Shown here in pieces: positions 9,360 through 19,390 of a stretch of 33,848 bases of DNA. Below the pieces are notes generated by a model that searched no databases, had not been told where the DNA came from, and saw only the letters and a list, made by a program, of their open reading frames with translations. Numbering within the stretch: position 1 is the first letter of the stretch; each line of letters starts with the position of its first letter. The stretch is from an uncultured Clostridia bacterium (GTDB lineage: Bacteria; Bacillota; Clostridia; Lachnospirales; Lachnospiraceae): positions 1 to 33,848 of the forward strand of contig CAMAKT010000005.1 of NCBI GenBank assembly GCA_945836135.1. Reading direction: 5' to 3'. A program made the position numbers and the translations under genes.

Positions 9360-10640
9360 CTATTCCTCATCTAATACTTTATCAAAAATATGAAAACAAT
9401 CAAAGGTTGCAAAATAATCCTTAGGTGTCTCAGCGCGTCTGATAAGCTTAACCGAGCCATCCTCGCATAAAAGCAGTTCTGCCGAGCGAAGCTTGCCATT
9501 ATAATTGTAACCCATGGAGAAGCCGTGTGCTCCGGTATCATGTATAACAAGAAAATCACCCATATCAATCTTTGGAAGCATACGGTCAATTGCGAACTTA
9601 TCATTATTCTCACACAATGAACCGGTAACATCATACTTATGGTCGCAAGGTTCATTCTCCTTACCCATAACTGTAATATGGTGATATGCACCATACATGG
9701 CAGGGCGCATCAGATTGGCAGCACATGCGTCACATCCGATGTACTCCTTATATGTGTGCTTCTCATGGATAGCCTTGGTCACAAGATGCCCGTAAGGAGC
9801 CATCATGAATCTTCCAAGTTCCGTGTAGATTGCCACATCGCCCATACCCGCAGGCACCAATACTTCCTCATATACCTTTCTTACACCTTCGCCTATTGCC
9901 ATAATATCATTTGGTTCCTGGTCAGGTCTATAAGGTATTCCGATACCTCCCGAAAGGTTAATGAACTTAATATCGCAGCCTGTCTTTTCCTCCACCTCAA
10001 CTGCAAGCTCAAACAAAATCTTAGCAAGTGTCGGGTAGTATTCATTAGTAACGGTATTGCTGGCAAGGAAAGCATGAATTCCGAATTGCTTTGCTCCCTT
10101 CTGCTTAAGAATCTTAAAACCTTCAATAAGCTGCTCCTTGGTAAAGCCGTACTTGGCATCTCCCGGATTGTCCATTATGGAATTGGCAATCTGGAAGTAT
10201 CCGCCCGGATTAAAGCGGCAGGATATGGTCTCAGGAATGCCGCAGATATCATCCAGAAACTGTATATGAGTAAAATCATCAAGGTTAATTGTAGCGTTAA
10301 TCTTATGGGCATATTCAAACTCTTCCGCCGGGGTTGCGTTTGAAGAGAACATAATATGACTGCCGTCAAAATCAAGGGCTTTGGCAAACATAAGTTCAGT
10401 AAGTGAGGAGCAGTCAACACCACAGTCATATTCCTTCAAAATATTAGCAAGGAATGGATTTGGAGTTGCTTTCACGGCAAAGTATTCCCTGAAGCCCTTA
10501 TTCCATGAAAAAGCTTCCCTAAGTCTCTTTACGTTATCACGTATTCCCTTCTCATCATAGATGTGATAAGGGGTTGGATACATCTTGTCAATTTCCTTAA
10601 GCTTTTCTAGTGTTACAAACGGTTTCTTTTCCATTTTCAT
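9360..10640 (-). CDS. lysA: Diaminopimelate decarboxylase-like PLP enzyme (fold III)
   Basis: TPYHIYDEKGIRDNVKRL...EYFAVKATPNP, GVDCSSLTEL, NLSGGIGIPY, ELGRFMMAPYG, GCDACAANLMRPAMYGAYHH. Confidence 0.88.
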   Translation of the reverse strand: MKMEKKPFVTLEKLKEIDKMYPTPYHIYDEKGIRDNVKRLREAFSWNKGFREYFAVKATPNPFLANILKEYDCGVDCSSLTELMFAKALDFDGSHIMFSSNATPAEEFEYAHKINATINLDDFTHIQFLDDICGIPETISCRFNPGGYFQIANSIMDNPGDAKYGFTKEQLIEGFKILKQKGAKQFGIHAFLASNTVTNEYYPTLAKILFELAVEVEEKTGCDIKFINLSGGIGIPYRPDQEPNDIMAIGEGVRKVYEEVLVPAGMGDVAIYTELGRFMMAPYGHLVTKAIHEKHTYKEYIGCDACAANLMRPAMYGAYHHITVMGKENEPCDHKYDVTGSLCENNDKFAIDRMLPKIDMGDFLVIHDTGAHGFSMGYNYNGKLRSAELLLCEDGSVKLIRRAETPKDYFATFDCFHIFDKVLDEE

Positions 10641-10696
10641 TCTCCTCTTTCTCCGGTTATGTAATTATTAATCATGTAATCTATGCCGGCTCATAA

Positions 10697-11137
10697 TCAC
10701 TTACTTTTCTGGCAGTCCTCGCAAATGCCATACAGCACTGTTCTGGAATTATCTATGCAAAAATGATGATGTTCGTATACATGCTCCTCAATCTGCTGCA
10801 GAAAATCACAGCTCACATGAAACAGTCTTCCGCATTTTACACATTTAAGGTGGAAATGACTCTGACACTTTGTATCATTGCCTTGAAACTGATAGCAGGC
10901 CCCCACACCTTCCTCAATGTAATATTTTCGCAGAAATCCCTCGTCAGCAAGTTTCTCCATATAACGATATATGGTAGTGCGTCCCACCTTATTGCCTTCG
11001 CTCTTAAGATGCTCAGTGACTTCATCAATTGTCACATGCCCATCCCGGCACTTCTTAAGGTAATCCAATATAATTTCTCTCTGCTTTGTGCGATATACGC
11101 TTTTCTCATTATTTTCCATTTTGTTTCTCCAAAACAA
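10697..11137 (-). CDS. Fur-family transcriptional regulator
   Basis: Winged helix YRTKQREIILDYLKK...GRTTIYRYMEKLADEGFLRKY, then CVKCGRLFHVSCDFL...CEDCQ metal site. Confidence 0.9.
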   Translation of the reverse strand: MFWRNKMENNEKSVYRTKQREIILDYLKKCRDGHVTIDEVTEHLKSEGNKVGRTTIYRYMEKLADEGFLRKYYIEEGVGACYQFQGNDTKCQSHFHLKCVKCGRLFHVSCDFLQQIEEHVYEHHHFCIDNSRTVLYGICEDCQKSK

Positions 11138-11171
11138 TACATATTTCCATTATAACTACTCTTTATTCCTG

Positions 11172-11200
11172 TTGCAAGTAAATTTATGTTGTGTTACAAT
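11172..11200 (+). promoter_or_regulatory. Sigma-A-like promoter (TTGCAA - 17 nt - TACAAT)
   Basis: TTGCAA 11172-11177, 17-nt spacer, TACAAT 11195-11200, upstream of the + strand ORF at 11237. Confidence 0.6.
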
Positions 11201-11236
11201 CCAGTTAATGCAAATAACACCAAAGGAGTACATATC

Positions 11237-11632
11237 ATGCCGGGAATTCTCGCCCTATTATTAGTAATTATTGTCGTATTTTTAATATTTTTCTCAGAGA
11301 GTATGCAGAAAAAGAAAATGGCTGAACAGTTGCACACTGTAATCGGAAATCAAAAGGTTCTGTACGGCAGCATGGCAAATCTGGCTTTCGGAACAGGCTT
11401 TGTCCGCGGATATTTTGCACTTACGGAACGCTATATCTACTTTATAGAAAGTAAAAAAGACGGCACTATTAAGGTTTTATTACAGCTCAAGTATGAAGAA
11501 GTGCAGAATTACAAGCTTCATTTTGTTCTATTTATTGAAGGTCCGGATCACAGCGTATATGAAATCAAGGCAACCAGTATTACCACCGCATATAACATTC
11601 TTTCCAATCAGCTAAAGAAGAATAATGCATAA
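11237..11632 (+). CDS. Membrane-anchored hypothetical protein (131 aa)
   Basis: AAAGGAG RBS then ATG at 11237; MPGILALLLVIIVVFLIFF TM segment and a small soluble domain. Confidence 0.8.
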   Translation: MPGILALLLVIIVVFLIFFSESMQKKKMAEQLHTVIGNQKVLYGSMANLAFGTGFVRGYFALTERYIYFIESKKDGTIKVLLQLKYEEVQNYKLHFVLFIEGPDHSVYEIKATSITTAYNILSNQLKKNNA

Positions 11633-11641
11633 GATACAAGC

Positions 11642-11669
11642 AAATAACCCCCGGATTCGGGGGTTATTT
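11642..11669. terminator. Strong bidirectional intrinsic terminator
   Basis: AAATAACCCCC GGATTC GGGGGTTATTT perfect 11-bp stem between convergent genes. Confidence 0.9.
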
Positions 11670-11696
11670 AATGTAATTTATTTGGCTTAGCTTTCA

Positions 11697-12167
11697 TTAC
11701 TGTCCAAGTATTTTCAATGCAAGTTCCAAGGCCGCAACTACTGCCTGTTCCCGCACGCTTTGACGATCCCCCTCAAAGACATGGCGTTCAACCACAATTT
11801 CTCCGTCAAAATAACAGCCTATATAGCACAGACCTACGGGATAATCAGGTGTTCCTCCGTCGGGACCGGCAATGCCAGTAACCGACAGCGCCACATCGGC
11901 TCCGGCTGCTTTAGCTGCTCCCTCCGCCATCTCATAAGCAACCTGTTCACTGTATACGGTGTATTTTTCTAATGTCTCATTTTTAACCCCCAGTTGTCTT
12001 ATCTTCGCATCCTCCGAATAGGTGACATAGCCTGTATCAAACACGTCTGAAACGCCTGCCACATTGACAAGTGTGGAGGCAATCATCCCTCCCGTACAGG
12101 ATTCTGCCGTAGTAATGCGCAGTTCCCTCTCAAATAATATTCTGACTAAATCTTCTTCAAGTGCCAT
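11697..12167 (-). CDS. cinA: CinA C-terminal domain / nicotinamide-nucleotide amidohydrolase (PncC-like)
   Basis: TAESCTGGMIASTLVNVAGVSDVF...SVTGIAGPDGGT...VGLCYIG. Confidence 0.93.
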   Translation of the reverse strand: MALEEDLVRILFERELRITTAESCTGGMIASTLVNVAGVSDVFDTGYVTYSEDAKIRQLGVKNETLEKYTVYSEQVAYEMAEGAAKAAGADVALSVTGIAGPDGGTPDYPVGLCYIGCYFDGEIVVERHVFEGDRQSVREQAVVAALELALKILGQ

Positions 12168-12209
12168 ACTGCATCCTTCCGCTTATGTTTGTTATAAAGT
12201 ATTTTTATC

Positions 12210-12746
12210 TTAATTATCCTTAAGCACATCCTTGTTCTGAACAAGGTATACGATAAGTGAATACACCGTAAGTACCAGTGCAGCGTAGATAAATGCCTGT
12301 TCCACATAACGCATAAAATCAAATGGCAGTCTGGCAATCAGCAGGCAGCACATAATCATCTGCACCGTGGTCTTAATCTTGCCCGACATTCCTGCGGCAA
12401 TGACAATATTGCGCTGTGCCGCTATTAATCTGAAGCCGCTTATAATAAATTCCCTTGCAATAATTATAATTACAATCCATGCAGGCATAAGCCCCATCTC
12501 AATAAATGCGATCATTGCAGAGCATACCAGAAGCTTATCAGCCAATGGATCCATGAATTTGCCGAAATTAGTCACAAGGTTATATTTTCTGGCTATCTTG
12601 CCATCTAAAAGGTCTGTAAGACTTGCTATAACGAATATCGCCAATGCAACATATCTGCTTGCCGGGAAGAAATTCGTCATAAGAAAAAACAGAAAAAAAG
12701 GTATCATAATTACTCTTGCTATTGTAAGTTTGTTTGGTAAATTCAT
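12210..12746 (-). CDS. pgsA: CDP-diacylglycerol-glycerol-3-phosphate 3-phosphatidyltransferase
   Basis: MNLPNKLTIARVIMIPFF...; CDP-alcohol phosphotransferase motif DLLDGKIARKYNLVTNFGKFMDPLADK. Confidence 0.95.
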   Translation of the reverse strand: MNLPNKLTIARVIMIPFFLFFLMTNFFPASRYVALAIFVIASLTDLLDGKIARKYNLVTNFGKFMDPLADKLLVCSAMIAFIEMGLMPAWIVIIIIAREFIISGFRLIAAQRNIVIAAGMSGKIKTTVQMIMCCLLIARLPFDFMRYVEQAFIYAALVLTVYSLIVYLVQNKDVLKDN

Positions 12747-13999
12747 TGTACCAGCTCTCCTATCAAATCATATTCTAATGCTCCCGTAACCTTCACTCGG
12801 CAGAAGTCACCGGACATAAGTTCCTCATCCGTGTTGATAAATATATACCCGTCCACATTCGGTGCATCCATGTACGTTCTGCCCACATAGGCATTCTCAT
12901 CGGCCACCTTTCCCTCTATCATCACAGTGACAATTCTGCCAATCTGAGCCTGTGACAAATCTGAAGAAACATCCTGCTGAAGTTCCATGAGTCTGTCACG
13001 CCGTTCCTCCTTAACCTCTTCCGGTATCTGGTTCTCCATATCGGCAGCAGCAGTCCCCTCCTCCGGTGAGTAGGTGAACACCCCAAGTCTGGTAAATTCC
13101 ATCTCGTCGATGAATTCCATAAGTTCCTCGTGATCTCTTTCCGTCTCTCCCGGAAAGCCTGCAATGAGAGTTGTTCTAAGGGCAATATCGGGTATCTCTT
13201 TTCGAATCGCAGCAATTCTTTCCTTAAGTTCCTTGCAGGTTGTCTTGCGATTCATGCGCTTAAGCACATTGTCAGAGGCGTGCTGAATAGGTATGTCCAG
13301 ATAATGGCATATCTTTGGTTCTTCTTTAATCACCTCTATAAGCTCATCGTAAATCTCCTCCGGATAGCAGTACATAAGTCGAATCCAGCGTAGCTGTGGT
13401 ATACGGCATAATCTTCTTAACAGTTCATGCAGCATCTTCCTGCCATATAGATCAACACCATACAGTGTAGTCTCCTGTGCCACAAGAATCAGCTCCTTGA
13501 CACCTCCATCGGCAAGTGCCTGTGCCTCCGAAACCAAATCCTCCATCGTAAAGCTTCTGTAATGTCCTCGCAGCTTCGGTATAATACAGTAGGTGCAGTA
13601 CTTGTCACAGCCTTCTGCAATCTTAAGATGCGCATAGTGACCTCCCGTAGTCACTATTCTCTTAGCCTTAGCCACCTCCGGCTTATAATCTGACATGCCG
13701 AAAATCAGGTCAACCTCCGGCAGTTCTGCCTTAATCTCTTCTTTATAGCGCTGTGCGAGACACCCGGTAACAATAAGCTTCTTACACTTTCCTGTCTCTT
13801 TAAGCTTACCCATCTCAATAATGGTATTGATGCTTTCCTCCTTTGCATCACTTATAAATGCACAGGTATTAATTATAATAATGTCTGCCTCATACTCATC
13901 ATCCGTAAGCTCATAGTGCTCCTCATTAAGCATCCATAGCATTTTCTCCGAATCCACAAGATTCTTATCGCAGCCCAATGACACATAAAATACTTTCAC
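12743..13999 (-). CDS. rimO: Ribosomal protein S12 methylthiotransferase RimO
   Basis: MKVFYVSLGCDKNLVDSEKML; CDKYCTYCIIPKLRGHYRS radical SAM motif; TRAM at C-term; 4-nt overlap with pgsA. Confidence 0.96.
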   Translation of the reverse strand: MKVFYVSLGCDKNLVDSEKMLWMLNEEHYELTDDEYEADIIIINTCAFISDAKEESINTIIEMGKLKETGKCKKLIVTGCLAQRYKEEIKAELPEVDLIFGMSDYKPEVAKAKRIVTTGGHYAHLKIAEGCDKYCTYCIIPKLRGHYRSFTMEDLVSEAQALADGGVKELILVAQETTLYGVDLYGRKMLHELLRRLCRIPQLRWIRLMYCYPEEIYDELIEVIKEEPKICHYLDIPIQHASDNVLKRMNRKTTCKELKERIAAIRKEIPDIALRTTLIAGFPGETERDHEELMEFIDEMEFTRLGVFTYSPEEGTAAADMENQIPEEVKEERRDRLMELQQDVSSDLSQAQIGRIVTVMIEGKVADENAYVGRTYMDAPNVDGYIFINTDEELMSGDFCRVKVTGALEYDLIGELVQ

Positions 14000-14010
14000 T
14001 TAATTTCTCC

Positions 14011-15543
14011 TTACATTAACGGTGCAAACAACCGAAGTATAGCTTTAAAATACTCAAAAATAACCGAACGCTTCTTAGGCTTATCCTCTTTGATAACCTC
14101 TGCACTTTTCTCAAAAGTCTCATAGAAATCCTTTTTAAGCTCTGCAAGCGCTGTCGAATTATACATAAAGGTTCCGCATTCAAAATGCAGATACAGGCTG
14201 CGGTAGTCCATATTGATTGTGCCAACCACGCCAACCTCGTCATCGCAGACATAGCATTTGGCATGGATAAATCCCGGAGAATAATGGTATATTCTGACTC
14301 CCGCCTCTAACAACTGCGGATAATACGACTTCGTCAGCATATAAATTATCTTCTTGTCCGGTATCCCTGGTGTCACAATACGAACATCAACACCGCTCTT
14401 TGCCGTAAGACACAGTACTTCCATCATCTCATTGTCAATGATAAGATACGGCGTGTATATGTACACATATTTCTTAGCATGCCTGATGATATTAAGGTAT
14501 ACATTCTCACCTACGCACTCATGGTCAAGAGGCGTATCTGAAAATGGGATAACCACCGCCTCATTATTAACAGCATGATACTCCGGTATTTCAAAATAAC
14601 TGTCATATTCTTTGTCCGTGTCCTCAATAGCATTCCACATCTGCAAAAACATAACCACATGGTTGCGCACGGCATCACCACGTAGCATTACAGCAGTGTC
14701 CTTCCAATGACCATAAGGATTGATAATGTTAAAATACTCATCGCACATATTAAAGCCGCCATTGAAGCTTACCCTGCCGTCAACCACCGTTATCTTACGA
14801 TGATCACGATTATTCATGAAAATATAGAAAATAGGCACTAACGGATTAAAAGCGCGGATTTTGATTCCTTTGGACTGAAGGCGCTTCACAAACTTATTGT
14901 TGAAATAGCCAAGGCTTCCGAAGTCATCATAAATAATGCGCACTTCAACGCCTTCTTTTACCTTGCGCTCCAATATCTCTTCTATCTTCTTAAAGGCTTC
15001 GCCGTCCTCAAAGGCAAAATACTCCATAAAAATGTAGTGCTCTGCTCCCTCAAGCTCCCTAAGTATTGCCTCATATGCTTTATCTGTTTCCGGATAATAT
15101 GTAATATCCGTATTCTTGTATGCTCCATACCCGCTGTGCTCGGACAGATAGTAGCATTGGGATTTCACATCCTTATTATTGTCAAGCTCATTAATAATCT
15201 GCTCATCCTGCGCCTTGTACACATCAAAACGTGCATTTATCGCGGAGAATTTACGGTTAAGCTTTCTGGGAACTCTTGACTGGCCCACAAAAGCATATAA
15301 GAATACACCAAATACCGGGAAAGTAAGTGTAACAACCGCCCATACAAGCTTATAAGCAGGGTTATCACGGTTCAATACAATTCCAAGAACCATAATAATT
15401 CCGATTACCTTGGCTGCTATCGTCAGCTCTATATAATAATTATTCAATCGGTACACTATAGAGAATAACCATAAAAACTGAAACAGTATACTGATTCCGA
15501 CAACTACCGCACGTCCGAATAAAATATTAAGAAATCTTTTCAC
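14011..15543 (-). CDS. cls: Cardiolipin synthase (PLD family)
   Basis: Two TM helices and two HKD motifs: DHRKITVVDGRVSFNGGFN and HAKCYVCDDEVGVVGTINMDYRS. Confidence 0.95.
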   Translation of the reverse strand: MKRFLNILFGRAVVVGISILFQFLWLFSIVYRLNNYYIELTIAAKVIGIIMVLGIVLNRDNPAYKLVWAVVTLTFPVFGVFLYAFVGQSRVPRKLNRKFSAINARFDVYKAQDEQIINELDNNKDVKSQCYYLSEHSGYGAYKNTDITYYPETDKAYEAILRELEGAEHYIFMEYFAFEDGEAFKKIEEILERKVKEGVEVRIIYDDFGSLGYFNNKFVKRLQSKGIKIRAFNPLVPIFYIFMNNRDHRKITVVDGRVSFNGGFNMCDEYFNIINPYGHWKDTAVMLRGDAVRNHVVMFLQMWNAIEDTDKEYDSYFEIPEYHAVNNEAVVIPFSDTPLDHECVGENVYLNIIRHAKKYVYIYTPYLIIDNEMMEVLCLTAKSGVDVRIVTPGIPDKKIIYMLTKSYYPQLLEAGVRIYHYSPGFIHAKCYVCDDEVGVVGTINMDYRSLYLHFECGTFMYNSTALAELKKDFYETFEKSAEVIKEDKPKKRSVIFEYFKAILRLFAPLM

Positions 15544-15565
15544 ACTACGCCTCGATTCTGCGCTC

Positions 15566-16711
15566 TTATGCGCCTAAATTGCTTCCGAGCAGAATTCCCA
15601 TAATACTCTTGCAGGAGAAAGCCTTTTTTTTATGGAATTGTGTATACAGTTCCTCTAAGTTCTCCTCTGAATGTTCCGTCTCCTTGGAATAAATTCTCAT
15701 TATGGTAATCTGGTCAACAAACGAAAAATCATTATTTTTATCATACCAAGCCATTCCTGATAGTTCCTGCATAATAAGAGCTGCACAGGCAAGCTGAGCT
15801 TTTTCAAAAAGTCTGTCGTCAAATACAGCACGAAGAAAATAGCGATAAATATAATAAACCAGGAGATGCTCGTACTCGTAATCGCGTTTGTGTATCAGTA
15901 TAGCAGAATTTTCTGCATTTGGCATCCCCTTTTTTATATATTCTTCTGCGTCAGAAAGCATCACCGGCCATTCATTCTTGATGTGCTCCAGGGACTTATA
16001 TGTGTCAAGCCACTCAAGAAGGCTTATATCCGCTTTCCTATATTTTGAATATTTATTAATAAGCTTATTGAGTCTGCTCCTGATAAATGTTTCGTCCTTA
16101 TAATCGGATATAATCCCGGAAAGTCCGGAACTCTTTATCTTCTTTTGAAGTGCAGCTGCAAAATCAAGGAAAAGAACTGCTCTGTGGTTAATCTGCAAAT
16201 CCCGGTTCTGACATATATTGTATGCTGTTTCTCTTGCAGCGCACAGATTATAATACAGCCCGGCGTCTATATCATTGTACCCGCTAATCTTCTCATCGTT
16301 CTCGTACATTTCAAACTTTATAGGCTGTGTTCGTTTCATTATAAGTTCTGCTGCAATCGGACAGGAAAGAGATATTCCTATCTCTCTGGTATTTCCAAAT
16401 TCCGTGATATGCCGCGGGAAATTGGTACAGGTCTCACACAGCTTATCTTTGCCTAGCTCGGAATAGATATCACACAGATTTCTATCATTTAAAAATGGGC
16501 ATCTTGCATTATCCTGAAGGATAAATCTGTCCTCAACGGGATAATCCACAAGCATGCTTCTAAGTCTGTCCCCAAATGTGCCTTCTACGCTCTTATAATA
16601 TGCACTTGACTTTTTATCAACATCTACTTCCCATCCGGCACAACAGGTGTCAATGCATTCTCCTCCGATACACTCAAAATCTTTGTAATATTCAGGTATT
16701 CTGATTTTCAT
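15566..16711 (-). CDS. fliB: FliB-type lysine N-methylase
   Basis: MKIRIPEYYKDFECIGGECIDTCCAGWEVDVDKK...CPFLNDRNLCDIY...CETCTNFPR Cys cluster; ATG at 16711 with AAGGAG RBS. Confidence 0.85.
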   Translation of the reverse strand: MKIRIPEYYKDFECIGGECIDTCCAGWEVDVDKKSSAYYKSVEGTFGDRLRSMLVDYPVEDRFILQDNARCPFLNDRNLCDIYSELGKDKLCETCTNFPRHITEFGNTREIGISLSCPIAAELIMKRTQPIKFEMYENDEKISGYNDIDAGLYYNLCAARETAYNICQNRDLQINHRAVLFLDFAAALQKKIKSSGLSGIISDYKDETFIRSRLNKLINKYSKYRKADISLLEWLDTYKSLEHIKNEWPVMLSDAEEYIKKGMPNAENSAILIHKRDYEYEHLLVYYIYRYFLRAVFDDRLFEKAQLACAALIMQELSGMAWYDKNNDFSFVDQITIMRIYSKETEHSEENLEELYTQFHKKKAFSCKSIMGILLGSNLGA

Positions 16712-16741
16712 GGTAACTCCTTGCAAATACTATATATACAT

Positions 16742-16780
16742 AAAAAGAACACCAAAATGAAAGCCATTCTGGTGCTCTTA
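16742..16780 (-). terminator. Intrinsic terminator between the FliD-like gene and fliB
   Basis: Minus strand: AAGAGCACCAGAAT GGCTTTC ATTTTGGTGTTCTT followed by TTTATG. Confidence 0.75.
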
Positions 16781-16795
16781 TTGATTCTAAAACTA

Positions 16796-17509
16796 TTACA
16801 GATACCAATTATATGCACTGCTATAATAGCTGCTATATGTTCCGTCTGAGCCATATATTGATGAAGTATTGCCTGCATTCTCTGCTGCACTGCTGATTGC
16901 GGAAGCCCTGACAAAGGTCTGATAAGCCATGGAGTCTGAACCGTTAAATAACGACTTAACCTTAGAAATATCAGCGTTCTTAAGTGCCTTATCATCAACA
17001 GTCAGTGTCTTGTCATCATTAATTGTAATTCCAATCTCACTAAGTGCATTCCTGTATGCTGACGTCTGGCTTGTCATAAAAGAAACCTTACCGGTAACCT
17101 TCTTATTGGAGGTGTCCGCCGCTTCCTCGACTAATGTATTATAATCGCTAACATAGCTCTTGACAGCGGATACAATATCATTCGTAACCGAATCAGCCTT
17201 CTTAAAAAGACTCTTGGAAGCACTTGTGTCGGTAAGCTTGGCTGACGAACTGTATAAATCATCGGCAGCATCCTTAACCACGGCAAGCTGCTTGTTCTCG
17301 GCAACGGAATTAACCGGCTTCTTATTAGCCGCTACAGTATTACTGCTTGAGCTGTTATCCTTGGTATAATATGCGTTGAGTAGTTTCTTATATGCACCTG
17401 TTCTGATTGAAGTATACTCAGATAAAGAGGCATATAGACCGCTGTTAAACGAACCGGCAGATGTACTGTTTCCCATATTACCGAATAATGTATTAACCGA
17501 TAACGACAT
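16796..17509 (-). CDS. Short FliD C-terminal-like protein (flagellar cap/hook-associated-like)
   Basis: ...VSDYNTLVEEA...ALSEIGITINDDKTLTVDDKALKNADISKVKSLFNGSDSMAYQTF...; ATG at 17509 with AAAGGGG RBS. Confidence 0.65.
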   Translation of the reverse strand: MSLSVNTLFGNMGNSTSAGSFNSGLYASLSEYTSIRTGAYKKLLNAYYTKDNSSSSNTVAANKKPVNSVAENKQLAVVKDAADDLYSSSAKLTDTSASKSLFKKADSVTNDIVSAVKSYVSDYNTLVEEAADTSNKKVTGKVSFMTSQTSAYRNALSEIGITINDDKTLTVDDKALKNADISKVKSLFNGSDSMAYQTFVRASAISSAAENAGNTSSIYGSDGTYSSYYSSAYNWYL

Positions 17510-17553
17510 ATTATGCACCCCTTTCCGCATAATGCATATTCTCTTACATCTAC

Positions 17554-17582
17554 AGCATATACTTATTTGCCATGAATGTCAA
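17554..17582 (-). promoter_or_regulatory. Promoter of the FliD-like gene (TTGACA - 17 nt - TATGCT)
   Basis: Consensus -35 on minus strand at 17577-17582, 17-nt spacer, TATGCT at 17554-17559. Confidence 0.6.
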
Positions 17583-17603
17583 TCTTTTATTTTACACATA
17601 TCT

Positions 17604-18443
17604 TTACGCGAACATCATTATGAGAACCAGCACACCAAGAACTATTCTGTACCATCCAAAAACCGTAAAATCATGCTTCTTAATATAGCTCATAAGGAAC
17701 TTAATAGCTATAATTGATACCACAAAGGCAACAACCATTCCAAGAATAAGTGCCAGAGCTTCAGCAGCGGTAAAGGCAAAGCCAAATTTGAGAAGCTTAA
17801 GAAGGCTCGCTCCGAACATTACCGGAATCGCAAGATAAAATGTAAATTCTGCCGCAGCCGTTCTGCCCACACCTATCATCATGGCTCCCACTATCGTGGC
17901 ACCCGAACGTGATGTTCCGGGAATAAGAGCAAGCACCTGGAACACACCTATAAGTGCCGCTGTCCGGAAGGATATTTCGCTGATATCCTTAATCTTGAAT
18001 TCTTTGCCCTTGTGAAGCTTCTCAACAATGATAAATGCAATACCATACACAATAAGCATCACTGCAACCGTAGGTGCGTTGTAGAAAAGTTCGTCTATCT
18101 TATCATCAAAAGGAAGTCCGATAATTGCTGCCGGAAGGCTGGCAATAAGAATCTTCCCCCACAGAATAAGCTTATCCTTATTCCATGACAGCTTTTGGGC
18201 TGAAGCATCATTTTTCTTCGTAAGGTCTAAAGGTATCAGCTTGCCAAAATAAATAACAACAACAGCCATAATGGCTCCAAGCTGCACAAGTACATCAAAC
18301 ATTTCCTTGAATTCTTCACTCATATTCAGCTTCATGAATTCATCCACAAGAATAAGATGCCCGGTGCTGCTTATCGGCAGCCATTCAGTAATGCCCTCTA
18401 CAATTCCAAGGATAATAACCTTAATATATTCTATTAACTCCAT
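17604..18443 (-). CDS. uppP: Undecaprenyl-diphosphatase
   Basis: [24 protein letters not shown] and [34 protein letters not shown] motifs. Confidence 0.96.
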   Translation of the reverse strand: MELIEYIKVIILGIVEGITEWLPISSTGHLILVDEFMKLNMSEEFKEMFDVLVQLGAIMAVVVIYFGKLIPLDLTKKNDASAQKLSWNKDKLILWGKILIASLPAAIIGLPFDDKIDELFYNAPTVAVMLIVYGIAFIIVEKLHKGKEFKIKDISEISFRTAALIGVFQVLALIPGTSRSGATIVGAMMIGVGRTAAAEFTFYLAIPVMFGASLLKLLKFGFAFTAAEALALILGMVVAFVVSIIAIKFLMSYIKKHDFTVFGWYRIVLGVLVLIMMFA

Positions 18444-18482
18444 AACGCTCTCCTTATTAATTAATCCATATAAAGAAAATAA

Positions 18483-18502
18483 GGGCTGTTATAAAACAGC
18501 CC
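18483..18502 (-). terminator. Intrinsic terminator downstream of rpoZ
   Basis: GGGCTGTT ATAA AACAGCCC; minus strand followed by TTATTTTC. Confidence 0.75.
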
Positions 18503-18512
18503 GTCTTATCTG

Positions 18513-18761
18513 TTATTCGTTGCAGTTCTCATCACCGACAATCTTAATCTTAGACTCGTACAGTTCCTCAATAGCTATTGATAAAGGCTTATTTGCTGAC
18601 TTTGTCTTAACAAGCGGTTCATCACCTGCAATAATCTGTCTTGCTCTCTTAGCAGTGGCAAGTACGATTGAATAACGGCTCTGAACAATAGGCTGCTCGC
18701 CCGGCTCAACATCGCTGTTAACAACTGCCATCAAGTCTGTATAAGATGGATGTAACATCAT
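18513..18761 (-). CDS. rpoZ: DNA-directed RNA polymerase subunit omega
   Basis: MMLHPSYTDLMAVV...QSRYSIVLATAKRARQIIAGDEPLVKTKSANKPLSIAIEELYESKI; overlaps gmk by 4 nt. Confidence 0.92.
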   Translation of the reverse strand: MMLHPSYTDLMAVVNSDVEPGEQPIVQSRYSIVLATAKRARQIIAGDEPLVKTKSANKPLSIAIEELYESKIKIVGDENCNE

Positions 18762-19390
18762 AATTCTCCTTCCGTGAAGGACTTAAGCCCTTCCTTAATA
18801 TTCTCGATAATCGAAATATTGCCGTAACTGTTATTATGACCTGTTTTTATAATTTTGTCAATAGTTTCAACGCAATCATCAAGAACATCATTGACTACTA
18901 TGTAATCATAAGCTTCCACTCCCTCAGCCTCCTCAGCTGCACGAGCCATGCGCTTGCGTATGGTGGCTGCATCCTCAGTTCCTCTGTCGGTAAGACGCTG
19001 TATAAGGGTGGCTGCATCCTTAGTCGTAATGAAAATAAGTACCGCATCAGGAAACTTACCTTTAATCTTGAGAGCACCCTGAATCTCAATCTCAAGCAGG
19101 ACATTCCTGCCCATAGCAAGCTGTTCTTCCACGTATGCCTTAGGGGTTCCGTAATAGTTACCCACATACTGTGCATACTCCACAAGCTCTCCCGCCTGTA
19201 TCATAGCTTCAAATTCTTCCTTAGTCTTAAAGAAATACTCTCTTCCGTCCTCTTCACCCGGTCTTGGTTTTCTTGAGGTAGCCGACACGGACAATGCATA
19301 ATCATTATACTTTGCAACAAGTGCCTTCATCGTAGTTCCCTTACCCGCACCGGAAAATCCTGATACAACCACAAGCTTACCTTTTTCCAT
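18758..19390 (-). CDS. gmk: Guanylate kinase
   Basis: MEKGKLVVVSGFSGAGKGTTMKAL...SATSRKPRPGEEDGREYFF. Confidence 0.97.
   Translation of the reverse strand: MEKGKLVVVSGFSGAGKGTTMKALVAKYNDYALSVSATSRKPRPGEEDGREYFFKTKEEFEAMIQAGELVEYAQYVGNYYGTPKAYVEEQLAMGRNVLLEIEIQGALKIKGKFPDAVLIFITTKDAATLIQRLTDRGTEDAATIRKRMARAAEEAEGVEAYDYIVVNDVLDDCVETIDKIIKTGHNNSYGNISIIENIKEGLKSFTEGEL

Noticed and set aside
9639-10343. 234-aa + strand ORF antisense to lysA
   Set aside because: Antisense shadow ORF; translation is Cys/His/Ile-rich with no recognisable domain.
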